Shown: one piece after another, positions 1-11,603 of the stretch
Numbering within the stretch: the stretch's first letter is position 1
Layout of the letters: every line of letters begins with the position of its first letter
Assembly (NCBI GenBank): GCA_022579005.1
Contig: MU401471.1
Location: forward strand, 200,345-264,344
Reading direction: 5' to 3'
Source: Poronia punctata
Lineage: Eukaryota > Ascomycota > Sordariomycetes > Xylariales > Xylariaceae
DNA length: 64,000 nucleotides
Notes under the pieces: generated by a model
Seen by the model: only the letters and a program-made list of their open reading frames with translations
The model's database searches: none
Told to the model about the DNA's origin: nothing
Program-made: the position numbers and the translations under genes

Positions 1-3000
1 ATGTAGGACTCCTCGCTGACATTCCCCTGAAGGTCGAGAAAGACTGGTACTCCCCGGACGACGATCCTTCGGGGTCGACCCCTAACGGGGACAACCAACC
101 TCTAGTCGCAGAAGCGCGATGCACGTTATCAGGGGCATCTCCAGCGTCAAAAAGCAATCCACCCAGTCCTTTATGGACTTGCCCGCATTAGATAGAACGA
201 GGAGTCGAGGACAGAGGCCATAGTCTAGACGGCGGAAGGACAGACCCAGAGGGCCAGAGGGCTAGGTTAAACTCGAGCTTTTGCCGAAATTGGAAACAGT
301 ATGGTCCTGTCTGACTAAAAAGTGGCCGGCATGCCGGGTAACGTCGAGATTCAACGAGAACCTGTAGACAGCATATCTCCAGGTTGGAATCCTGGCTAGT
401 GGCGGATGGTGAAAAGAGGTGTGTCGAGAAGATTTGGCACTTGGGAACTCTCATTGGCTGGCGCTTTTGAGCCGGAGGGTCGAAAGATGTGGAGAGTCGA
501 TGACGCCGATTTCTCATTGGTTCTAAATTCGACAGGCCCAGGAAGGTTCAAATGACACATGATGCCCCAAAAGGTAGTCCAAGAAGGAGAGAAATAAATA
601 AGGAGCCAAAGGGGAGCATTTCCCTTGTTATCTCAAAGCGAATAGTAATGACAGAACATAAAGCACTTGGCATCTTAAAATGGTGCCAGGGTCTTTTTCA
701 GAGCAGAGCAGGGATTCCCTGAAAGGTAAACACTTCCAAATTCTCGAGGATGCATAACACCATCTACCATTGCCAGTCTGCAGGCTCTCCTATTCGGCAT
801 ATCCAACCATTTGCATATCACCAGGTCTGGTAACCCGTGTATCGGCCATGCCATAGACTGTCGCGATGGGTCATTACGGTACGCGACTAGCAAGTGCTGG
901 ACCGCTTCGGGGATTTGGTTGGCACGTGTGGACGTATCACTGATCTGAGACACTCAATACTTCCATCTGAGCATTCAACAGCCCGACTGTATGGTCCATA
1001 TCTTACCAGGAAGCGGGAAGTCATAGATGAAATGCTTGAAGTAATACTTACGCCTGACCCTGTCGATAAGGTAAGGGCCTGACACGCTGAGCTCCGTACA
1101 TCGTTTTCCGGTAGATAGCCCTTGATCGTATGAAGAAGGTCAGAATCTGAATCGGGAGAGATTCGCGAAGACGATTACTGTATCGGGCTTGACGGCTGTT
1201 GTGTGGTAAGAGCTCTGAAGTTTGGAAGATGGGTTGAGCCGAACAGCTGGGACATATCGGTACCTCAGATTAAGGGATATTCGGGTGCGGTGTGTCGATG
1301 AGAGTTAAGGATGACATTGTCTAAAGGTAAGGTTACGTGATCGACCTATTCAGTATACCGTCATTTGGATAGGTAAGTAGTTCTAGTAGTACGTGATAGT
1401 GGTACGCAAATACTATGCTTCCACGATGAAAGAACATTCAAATTTCTGGCCCGTGCGTTGGAGGTTCTTTACTCGTGGACCACATCTTAGCTTGTACAGG
1501 TACTTGGACACTCTTGGCGGGGCCTGGGAATACACGCGTGCGGGGCCTGGGCTATGCATTATGTAACTTTATAGGCTAACCCAATGCGTAGATTTCTATG
1601 GGTTTGCTCGGTTGGCTATCAACGGCCTCTCCGTATTGCAGGTTAACACCAGGTGACCGGTTCATCTTGACATCTCTTACAACTGGAAGAATAGGTAACA
1701 AGGCAGCTCGCAAACAAGACATCGTCTCTTGGTCGGTAAGCCAAAGGGAGATGTAAACATCGTGGGATTCATTCAGCAACTGTAAATCTCTTGCGTCCGG
1801 GCCGAACACCCTGTCTTCTTGAATCCCTTTGGAATCCTAAAGTCCCTTCAGTCCCTTGAATCCCCTGATCTTGTGACACGGTCGATCACTCGACCTTCAT
1901 CACATGAGATGATTGTTTCTGCAAGGTTCCTGCTCAGTAACCCAGGCACTCAGGAGACCCAACAAGAGAGGTATGATCTTTAAATCTAGAGCACATGCAA
2001 ACAAGGTATACTACTAGTCTTCAAAATCAAACTTGGGAAACGATGCCCGAGTGGAATGACGTATGTGGGCGGAAAGTTTCGCACAACAGCCATGTAAAAC
2101 TCATGTCAGAGTAGCCGCCTTGGCGGAAAACCCCCGTCAGCATTGGACTTCTCTTCGTACGGCGGTCAAAACGGCCTACCTATCTAGTGAGAGACAACAA
2201 CAGCGCGGCTCATTCCCAAGTGCCGTCAGGATCCCCGGAATGCTCGATTAGGTAGTCCATCTCCCCACCGTCTTCCATTCTTAGCCAGATGGTCGGGAGT
2301 TGAAGCGGTAGCTAGGCGCGCAAACCCATTCAACAACGTGGTACAGCCCAAGCTCATACGATAGTAGGCGCTTGTCTTTGATACCTAGGTTAGCCTGTAC
2401 TCACCTCAGCTGTTTCATCAGTGTCTATCATATGAATCACATGGCGTCCACGGCAACCGTGGCCGTACTACGTTGTATACGTTGTATACGACTTATATGA
2501 TCATTTCCAAGGCATAGGCGGTATTTTAGAGAAGTGCGCGATCAACGAGATGCAATACTGAGGTGGTTTTAGTTATTCATTTCTGCGGCTTCTGCCCGAC
2601 GGGAGAAACCGACCCACCAGAACCCGTTTTTAAGCCGACAACCAAACTCTTGGTCAAATCTTTACTATGAGTCGCATAGGTAACGCATTGTCAACTTCGA
2701 GCCAACAATCCCATGTCCGAACCCCTGCCAACCTTTTGGTAACCCCACCACGATACCGACCGAAACCGGGACCACGTTGACTGTTCGTCAATGCGACTTA
2801 CACCCGACGTACAGTAATAAAAAAAGGCCAACTGGCCGCGGCTGTGCAAAATTCGTGATTGTCATGCAGTAAGTACCTAAGCAAGAGCATCATTTGTTCT
2901 TCTATTGTGTATCTGCATTCTAAGGAAAATTTTTCTTGAAAGCGCGGTTAGAATTGCCGCTTTTCGTCGCAATTACGTGTAAAGAGAAAATCTCCTCCGC

Positions 3001-5976
3001 TTCCTGGCCTGCGGCTTTTAGTGTGGCATCACGGAGTTCGGAGGTCCCCAGATTGGTCCCCCTTGCCTTGCGCGATCCTTGGTTAGCTGAAAGCAGCACT
3101 CTGGCATGTGGCGAGACGAGGCGAAAGTGGCTTGTGTGCGGCCTCCCATGCCACGCCACTTGCCAGCACACACACAACGGGGGTCGCGGCGTCAGCCCCA
3201 TTTTCCTGATTTGGAAAGACAGCTATTTGTTCACTAGCCACAAAACTAGAAGCTTTTGAGGCGACGTCAAACATCCATCACCACGTTTCACCGACTTTTG
3301 CATTTCCTCCCAGAATAGAAATACATATGACTTCATCGAGCATTGTTTTCAATTAACATTTGCTGCTTTCATCAATATCTAGATAGGCGACTCCGGGTAT
3401 CCGTTTTAAAAGATTGACTGATTTGCATCGACAAGTAACGTAGTTTACAGATTATCGACATGATAAAAATACAATCCACCAGTTCTCCCTAGGTTAATGC
3501 AAAATGCCACGATGCAGAACACATCCCCGCGGAGAGATTTTGCGGAGGCCGCCGAAGGAAAAGAGATGATCGTAGACCAAAAAAAAAAAAAAAAAAAAAT
3601 CTTGTTTGGACCCTGGCTTTACATTATTGGGCTTCGTTGGGTAGGAAGATCGGAACGTCGGCCATCAGGCTGGTATGAATATTCCCCAGGCCGTTTTCTT
3701 CGACCAGCAAGCAGGCAAGCCCGGTCCCATTTCAGGCCTCAACCTCGGAGGGGGGAAGCGTTATGCCAATCCATCACATGGCCTCAGTCGCATGACTAGG
3801 TATCTAAAGAAAAAAAAAATCCTTTTCCCTGATTATCGCCGTGGCGGTGAGCAGGAAAATGAAAGACGCTCAGGCTAATGGGTTTTAAAGAAATGAGGGG
3901 GAAATCCGTGTAAGAAACTCCCGATTGAAACGTTTCCACTTGTGTAAGTGAGTGGGTTGTAGCCGCGCTTACGACAACAACCCCTCTTCAATGTCTCGAC
4001 TTGTAATCCGTTTTGGTGTGAGTAGTGCGTATACCTTTACGTCCTTCCTTACCTCCCTCCGTGCCTCCTTGGTCATAGGCGAGAAGCATTTCAACCACAC
4101 CATGTCAGGCTCGCTCGCCCGACTTCACTGCCTTCCAAGATGCAGAGGAAAACTCGCCATCATCCAAGACGAATGACCTTGTTGATAGCTATTGTACCCT
4201 GTCATTGGGTATTGGACAAACAGCCTCGACGACAAGACGAGTAATACCTGGGTGCCAACGCGTACATACAATATAGGGAGGCGCAGCATAGCCCCGGGTG
4301 TCAATCCAACTTGTTAACTAGGCTAGGTACCTGAAGCCATACACATACAGAAATGATGGCCTCACTCCGCCCTAGATACGCAACGCGTGTACGTATGCGT
4401 TGCTTCGCATTAGTCGTGGCAATAGGTCGGACCCCCAGCAGGCTACTAGATAGTAATCGTCACTTTTCTCGTATAGGGGACGTCGCTATTCCTTACCTAC
4501 CTACCTACATTCGACGTCTCTATGCCCGACTTGAGAAGTCGCCCTGGGGAGCATCTGATTTCTCCAATGCGCCCACACCCCCTCTATCCAACCCAGTCAA
4601 CCAGAAGAGATACGTATTCTAACAGGAAGTCGCATGTAAGGCCTGGAGTCACTTGCAAGCAGGGCGGTGGCCCCATCTCTTCAACATAGTCGGGACTTGA
4701 GATGTGTAGCCTCGACAACTCGTCACCAACCATCACACCGCCAAATTCAGTTCATCTGACGGCCTTCCGCAGCATAGGCTCAGACTCACCAAGTCTGATA
4801 TTTGATGTTGGTTGTATTTCGGCACGGCGCCAACCTGGCCTCCCTGGATTTGGAATCCATCCCCATAAGTCCCTCCTCCCCAAGGCAAGTCAAGTAAGTT
4901 ATCCACTCTCAACTATTGGACACGGGTGAATTACCTACCATGCCGCCAATACAAGTACCCAATGAAGCGTAGCTGAGAGGTCTTTGATTTGATTTGATTT
5001 GATCAGGGGTACTAATTTAAAGACCAGAACCCGAGCCTCTAAAAGGAAAGGAAAGGAAAGGAAAGGAAAGGAAAGGAAAGGAAAGGAAAGGAAAGGAAAG
5101 GAAAGGAAAGGAAAGGAAAGGAAAGGAAAGGAAAGGAGAGGTCGCCTTGAAGTTCTTCCGACGTGATGAAATGAAAGAGTAAGAGCCGTGAAACCCACAC
5201 TACCAGAACTTCGCCATATTAGATAAGTAGGTAGGCAACCATTAACTTTACCACAGACAGAATTCTCTCGTACGTAGGTTAGGTTCATATAGGTTAGCCA
5301 GTTCAAATACCTCAATTAATTCTTTTAGCGACCTCGTTTCAAAACACGACCCTCTCTATCCTATGATGGCGCGAAATTTCCCCTTTATAGTTTACCGGAC
5401 CTGTGGATTAGACCACCGGGTAGGAAAGTATACATCGACACATTTGCTAGGTGCTATAAGGGGAGGTAAAGACTGACGGAGAGCATACGAATATGTGAAG
5501 CATGAAACCTTTTGACTCGATAGGATGCAAAATCTATAAGTTGATTCTGTCCATCACCTCACAGGCAAACTCAACAAAGGGCCAGGCAAAGCAGGTGAGT
5601 AATTCGGACTCAAAGTCTGTTGATAAATGGTCAAGGGCCCCGATGAGAATATACTCGGCAGAGTGCCTACCATGGAGAATTGAAACTAGCTATATGACCT
5701 AAACAAAAGACAAGGTCAACACACAACAATCTACATATATCGTGGTAAGTACACCATCTAACCTAGCGCCCTAAATGATATGCAAAGTCCACGCCGAATG
5801 GCAATGCCACTGTATCCCTGAACTCCGTAACGCGATAACCATCGATACATACCCTAGAAGTCATTGTCATCCATCCACCCACCCGTATTTACCAAATCCC
5901 ACCCTGACAACTATGTGTCGCCCATACATGATAAAGATAAGATAGTAATGAAAAAAAAAGGGGACCATTCAACTCT
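1..5976. other. Gene-poor region without a supportable gene
   Basis: I see no complete gene here. The region holds an A-homopolymer (3579-3599), a pentanucleotide satellite (about 5044-5138), a short TTTGA-type repeat (4983-5003) and scattered TACCTA/TAGGTA tracts. Two minus-strand stretches (675-953 and 1576-1815) and one plus-strand stretch (894-1082) translate to protein-like sequence without obvious low complexity. I recognise no family in them and cannot join them into a gene; they may be relics. The remaining open frames are short and inconsistent between strands. Confidence 0.6.
5044..5138. repeat. GAAAG pentanucleotide microsatellite (about 19 copies)
   Basis: This is a near-perfect tandem array of the five-base unit GAAAG, about 95 bp long, ending in a degenerate unit (GGAGAG). 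On the minus strand it produces an artificial Phe-Leu-Ser-Phe-Pro repeat inside an open frame, which I do not regard as a gene. It lies between TTTGA-type repeats and TAGGTA motifs in non-genic DNA. Confidence 0.97.
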
Positions 5977-7980
5977 TCACATAACACTGCAAGATCCTAT
6001 CGTCCGGGCCCTCGGACGTCCGGTTAAGTTGGCAGCCCCCTCCTCCGCCGCGTGGATCTGTCCAGCCTCTCTCGCACGGCGTCTTCGGCGACGGACGCCG
6101 GCCCCACCTGTACCAGCCTCTGCTAGTGCTTGCATATAGTCTGCCCATTTATTTTCAAGTCTGACGGCGGACTCAAACTTGCCCTCCAAGACACGCTTGG
6201 TGTGTTGATCGACCGTCTGTTGCCATTGGTAGAAACACTTGAGGCTGATAATCTCGGTGGGATATGTCGCCGGCGTCCCCTTATACCGGCGGACCTCTGA
6301 TAATATTTCACGAACACCCGTCCACGTGACTTGATTGCAGTCGTAGACTACAAGTCTGAGCCCGACCCGGGGGACAGATTCACGGCATGTCGTCCTCGGA
6401 GCGCGGGAGCGAACCATTTCAGCCGCTTGTGCTAAAACAAGGTTGCCGATCCGGGTGTTGTCCATCTCCACATGTTCGAGACTGACACATTTCTCCATGA
6501 CGGGTAGCATGCCGGCATCGCCTATTTTCTCGCAACAGCTCACCGATAGATGCCGCAGCTTGTTGGCGCAGGGTGCTAGGACCAGGCACTTGGACAAGAT
6601 ACTGTTGGTAAGTTCTGCCATCTCCTCTAGCTCCAAGTGGGTGAGGCGCGCACAGGAGGCGAGAATGGGCTCGAGAGCGCTGTTGGTCAATTCTGTACAG
6701 CCATTGAGCAGCAGACTTTCAAGCTCTGGCACCAGGCCACCGAGCGCCCTGACACCATTATCCGTCAATTGCGAGCAGCGACTTAGATCCAGATGCCGCA
6801 GTCCTCGGGGTGGGACATCTGGCCTGTTAGTGACGATATCGATCTCTGGTTCCTCCCCATGGACCATAACTTTCAATGAGGCATCGGCCAGATCGGCACA
6901 GCCGCTCAAGACCAAACGTTCGAGGTTGTTCGTCTCGAAGATGGCTTTTGCTACGTCGATTCGATCGAAACCCATGATGTCGCCGGCTCGAAGATCCTTC
7001 AGCCTAGTGCAGCCCAACACTATCATCTTGATGCCTTTCGCATCCATACTCTCACACCAAGATACATTGAGCCTTTCCAGATCAGGGCAATGCTGAGAGA
7101 TGATCTTGCAAGTACTGTTGGTCACAGCTACCATGCTCGCCAAGTTCAAGCTGGCCAGCTTACTGTTGTTCCGGAGAAAATCATGGAGGATAGGGCGTTT
7201 GAAATTTCGACAGCCTTCGAGGTTAGCATGAGTTAAATTGTGGCAGTGCTCAGCCAGAACACGAGCACGCTTGAAGTGCTCGATTTGAAGGCAACCTCGG
7301 ATATTCAAGTCCCTAGCAAAGGGTCCTGCTCTCTTGATCAGATTGGCTAGGGAGTCCGCCGAGATCTGGTTGTAGAACTCGGAGGCATTAATGCATTGCC
7401 AAAGCTGTCCGTCGAAGGACAAATTGTAAAACGCGCGGCAAACGCGTGAAATCCGAACAAGTTCTTTTGGTTTCAAGTAAGAGAATATTTCGACTCGAAT
7501 CTCTTGTGGGGTTGAATTCCAAAAGTCATTGAACGTTGCTCTTTTAATACTACCCTGGGAAACCGGACTAGTACCACTATCGCCAGTATTGCAACTAGTC
7601 AGATGAACCCGGACCCTATCAACCGGCTTCAACGCATGTTCTGGCGTTGCGGACAGAGATCCTTGACCACTTGAGAAGTAGCCAGACCGAACAGTAGCGG
7701 ACGCAGGAGGGGTAAAAGCAGTCGGCGAAGCAAAGTTCGAAAAGGATAAGCTATTGTGGGTACCGTAAGGGCTGCTAGCGGACCGAGAGCGACCAAGGTG
7801 AAGGAGCGTCGGTGTGGACGACATACGCTTTAAGCCGCGAAGAATCTTTTGGCGCCGTCCATCTCTAGGGGTATTCCCAACAGGCGAAGGAGGAGCCGGC
7901 GAATTGTTGTCGAATGGGGAGATAGGGGAGGCCATTTCTGAACTCTCCCCAAGCGGAACAGATGCAACTTCGGGGCCCAT
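5977..7980 (-). CDS. F-box and leucine-rich-repeat protein with C-terminal CaaX box (FBXL2/FBXL20-like)
   Basis: Single-exon protein of 667 residues, probably the substrate receptor of an SCF (Skp1-cullin-F-box) ubiquitin ligase. Residues 1-150 are Ser/Pro-rich and look disordered. An F-box lies at about 157-197 (TPQEIRVEIFSYLKPKEL, then a CRAFYNLS segment). From about 210 to 570 there are repeated cysteine-containing leucine-rich repeats of the AMN1/FBXL type (LNVSWCESM, LVLSGCADL, LDLSRCSQL, LLLNGCTEL). A basic Arg-rich stretch precedes the end. The last four residues, CSVM, fit a CaaX prenylation signal, with the final Met favouring farnesyl; mammalian FBXL2 and FBXL20 also end in CaaX boxes, so membrane attachment is likely. 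The start is the first ATG of a long open frame. The substrate is unknown; yeast Grr1 and fission-yeast Pof2 are relatives with similar architecture. Confidence 0.88.
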   Translation of the reverse strand: MGPEVASVPLGESSEMASPISPFDNNSPAPPSPVGNTPRDGRRQKILRGLKRMSSTPTLLHLGRSRSASSPYGTHNSLSFSNFASPTAFTPPASATVRSGYFSSGQGSLSATPEHALKPVDRVRVHLTSCNTGDSGTSPVSQGSIKRATFNDFWNSTPQEIRVEIFSYLKPKELVRISRVCRAFYNLSFDGQLWQCINASEFYNQISADSLANLIKRAGPFARDLNIRGCLQIEHFKRARVLAEHCHNLTHANLEGCRNFKRPILHDFLRNNSKLASLNLASMVAVTNSTCKIISQHCPDLERLNVSWCESMDAKGIKMIVLGCTRLKDLRAGDIMGFDRIDVAKAIFETNNLERLVLSGCADLADASLKVMVHGEEPEIDIVTNRPDVPPRGLRHLDLSRCSQLTDNGVRALGGLVPELESLLLNGCTELTNSALEPILASCARLTHLELEEMAELTNSILSKCLVLAPCANKLRHLSVSCCEKIGDAGMLPVMEKCVSLEHVEMDNTRIGNLVLAQAAEMVRSRAPRTTCRESVPRVGLRLVVYDCNQVTWTGVREILSEVRRYKGTPATYPTEIISLKCFYQWQQTVDQHTKRVLEGKFESAVRLENKWADYMQALAEAGTGGAGVRRRRRRAREAGQIHAAEEGAANLTGRPRARTIGSCSVM

Positions 7981-10900
7981 ATTGCTTCGAATATGTCGGG
8001 GCTAGGGACGTCTGTACAGTATTCTATAACTCGAGTGTAGAGTGTCTTGACTAATATCAAAACAAGATATTAGGTGCGGGCATAAATCTCCATCGACGAT
8101 GGTGCGCGGAATGGCCGAAGGAAGATAAGAGTCGGTATAATCCGTGTGCCTCTAAAGACTGGTGCTGCTGATATCAGACTTTACAGTCAGACTTCAATGC
8201 AACATGCGCGTCTGAATCCAAGTTCCCGCACCGACCTAACAAGGCTTCGGGACAGATACTTCGGAATCAGTACTCGAGGGTACCAGTGAAGGTATGCGTG
8301 AGCAAACGAGTGTACGACTCGGCCCGCCTCGCAGCTGGCAATTGCGAGCTCAAGAGTCGGGACGAAGCCGAAAGGTAAACGTCGAGACTCGAGGGGCACC
8401 AATGTCAGGGTTCGATGTCAAGATAAACGAAGGAGGTTGTAGAAAAGTAGTGATCAGTGTCTTCTGAATCAGCAAAGGGTGTTGAAGATCCAATCAGTGT
8501 CCCAGCAAACGCCTATGTACGAATCGGGCCCAGGGGTTTTGTGGTACCCGTCGATCTCAGGAAACGATAAAAGTCGGAGGGTTCTGGCGTCCAAAAGCCG
8601 GTGGGGAAGTCAGCTTAGTACCGGATTACAGAATGTAGGTACTAACACTTAATCCAGGACGATTCCTCTCCGCCTTGCCCTAAGCAAGGAATAAAAGACC
8701 TAAGCACTAAGAAAGTACGTGTAGCATCTAGTGGCACAGTTACGAAGCGGATAAGTTTTCCTAGCAATAGCAGGACCAGAATGAGGAAGTACTGAATCGA
8801 GACTTGTAAGCGATTGGGGCCAAAGTACTGGTGCCCATTTAGCCTTTATGTCTAAGGACTTGGAACTTGACAAGACTGCTGTTGGGACAAAGAAGAGAAG
8901 GCCGACCGGCCCCTGGACTGGACCCTTTTGGCTATTAAGGATAGAAGGCCATGCTTGACTATTCAACAGCCTACGTGATGATATGTGTAATACTTGAATT
9001 GGTGTCCGACAGCTTCAGTAACAGAAGCAGAGATCTAGTGGAAAGGTCTCAAGCTGACTTGTCCATGTGAACTCTGCCCCGCCCCCAAAACCGAACACCA
9101 CCAACTTGTAGCACATCACAAGGGCCATGTTCTTATCGCCCTTTATCAGTTGGATGTGTGGGGTAAGATTTTCCCCAGTTTTGGATGCCACTAACCTAGG
9201 TAGATGAATTCCTACTGCCGCCCCTTGTTTGCCCCCTGTCTGCCCTGTTGGGGAACAGCCCAAGACCCACTACATGTCCACTACAGCGTGGTAAAAGTGG
9301 CATTTTTACCCCTCAGTGGATGCCGGGGATAAGGAGGGGCCTGAAGGTTGAGACGGTTTTATCTGGACTAGACTAGACTTTAGTTACGACGAACTAGGGG
9401 CACTCTTAATTCCTTCTCAAGAGGCTTCCACGGGGGCCATGTAAAAGGCGCGGTTCTACGGGGTATACTTTTAACAATCGAGTGCCTGAGAATGAGGTAA
9501 TAAGGTTAGGTAAGTGGTGAAGGAAACATGGGGCAGCCTGACGGGATTATGGTTTTACCGCAACTTCCCATTCTTAAAGAGCAAATGCAACGCAGATGAT
9601 CAGGCATCGTGGCACCAGAAAACGGCTCGTTCCAAGTTATAGATATAATACCTAAACTAACCTGTAGATACCTTAGGTACAGCTTTGGATGGATGTTTAT
9701 GTTTCCTCTCCAATCCGAACAGCAGGACAAAAGCTTGAAACCAATTGGATACATATGTGCGTATCTATTCTGGATCGCATGTGTTCGGGGGGTCCTATCA
9801 CGACTTTACCATGCCGTTTTGTGATTGGATCTATTCCTTCTGCCCAGATTTCTGCATCAAGGATTCCAAGACCCTTCATACATATTTTATGCGTCTGTAC
9901 ATCTATCCATCCTCCACGAAAAAGAATTATTAAAATGTAGAACAGGGTGAATCCAAAGGCGACCCGGAACCCTTAAAACTTAAAAGACAATGATCTTTCG
10001 GATACTACTCGTATGTCAGGACTCAGTACCTATTCCTATAACCTGTCCGGAACTAGATAGTTTTCCCCATATATGATGTTTTCTACCATCTACCTAATGT
10101 TTATGGCCGAGTTGTAGAAACATTTAACAAGAATACGAACAAGAATAAAAAAAATAAACTTTTTTCGATTTTCCGCGTTATCAAGTACGTAGGTAAGGTA
10201 TCTTGTGGCACTCAAAAATGACATGTTGCATACATATGCCGGTCACGATTCACGGGCCACATCCGACTCATGACCACCGTAGCTGACACCCCCCTTGGGT
10301 AAGGTTATAGGTATTAGGTATCTTCTCTAGAAAGGTAACCATAGGACCTCATTACATGCCTCATGACTTTTTACTCATCATTGTACCACCGTTTGTTATC
10401 CCTCGGTTGGTTTGCATGTCGGCCATCTTCTACTACCCTGATAGACTAGAGTGTCAAATACCTAAGCTGTATCCTTCTTAACCAAGACCGAGGGAAGGAG
10501 CGGCAGGATTTTGTCACCTAACCTAGGTGGTTACTATTAGCGCATCCGTCTGCCTGTCTGTCTGTCTGTCTGTCTAGACGTAGCCAATCACGTTGTACTC
10601 GTATGTACATACAGTACCTCCTAACTTAGGTAGCATCTCAACTAAATTGACGAGAGGTAATTTTTCAGAGAGAATGGTAGGTTATGGACATTACAAGTCC
10701 TCTCCTCCTTGGATCAAGGTACTGTACCTACGAGTAGAAGAGCGAGTGCAAGTTTGTTTAGGTAGGTGGATTTACTTGGCTCGGACTCAAGACTTGGACG
10801 GCAAATTTAACTTTTACATGTCATCCTGATCGTATTAATTAGAGAATACACTATGAGTGTTCCGGGCTTTAGAAGTCTAGATGCGTACTTCGGCCGGGGG

Positions 10901-11603
10901 GTTCGTGAATGTCCAATGCAAGGTCATATTGAGCAATGAGCCTTGTCTTGGCCCACTGAGCGAGCAGAGGCAAGCATATTGACATGCAGAATCAAAATAA
11001 ATAAAACGTTGCAAACAAATTCGTGGTTATACGTGTACTCCTTCTCATTAGACTAGACTAACCTAGACTAGACTAGCAATGGCAAGCTGCCACTCCTCTC
11101 CCGAATACCAACACCGAGGTCTTTATACATTTATTCTTACAATACAATCATCGTCACGAACGACGATCACCCCAATTCAGCACTAGTAGCACTGTTTCGC
11201 AACCAAATCCCCATGGGCTTCTCTAGGGCAGGGAAACCGAAAACACCTCCAGGCTCCAGTGCGATGTTGCTGTTTTCTTCTGTCCATTATCGTAATGGCA
11301 AAAGTTGAAATCAAACCCCTTGATTTTTGCGTAAAAGCCGGGGGGAAACGAGCGACCTTGGCGACAAACGGCAAAAAGGAAAAGAAAAGAGAAAAATATC
11401 CGAACCTGAAACCCCTAATCCGTGTGCGAGGGGACCAAGTATGAGGACCGAATGTCGTTGCCTCATCAATCCGGTGCCAGACAAATAGTCTTGTCGTGTC
11501 GTGTCGAGAAAAACAGCAGAACAAACTCCAACAAAAGGAAAAGAAAAACCGAAACACTCCGTTGGAAATAGGATCAATCAAGATCCACCAAGTCCTTTTT
11601 TTT
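7981..11603. other. Intergenic region between the F-box and GNAT genes
   Basis: This 3.6 kb lies upstream of the F-box gene and downstream of the GNAT gene. I see no gene. It contains a CTGT tetranucleotide array (about 10550-10574), three copies of TACTCGTA/TACGAGTA (10006, 10596, 10729), scattered TACCTA tracts and a repeated CTAGACTA motif near 11050. The open frames at 8700-8966, 9015-9263 and 11183-11854 lack family resemblance. Confidence 0.55.

Noticed and set aside
4935..5315. 126-codon minus-strand frame with FLSFP repeats
   Set aside because: The frame exists only because a GAAAG pentamer repeat has no stops; the flanks lack coding character.
6443..7096. 217-codon plus-strand frame
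   Set aside because: It is the antisense shadow of the F-box/LRR coding sequence.
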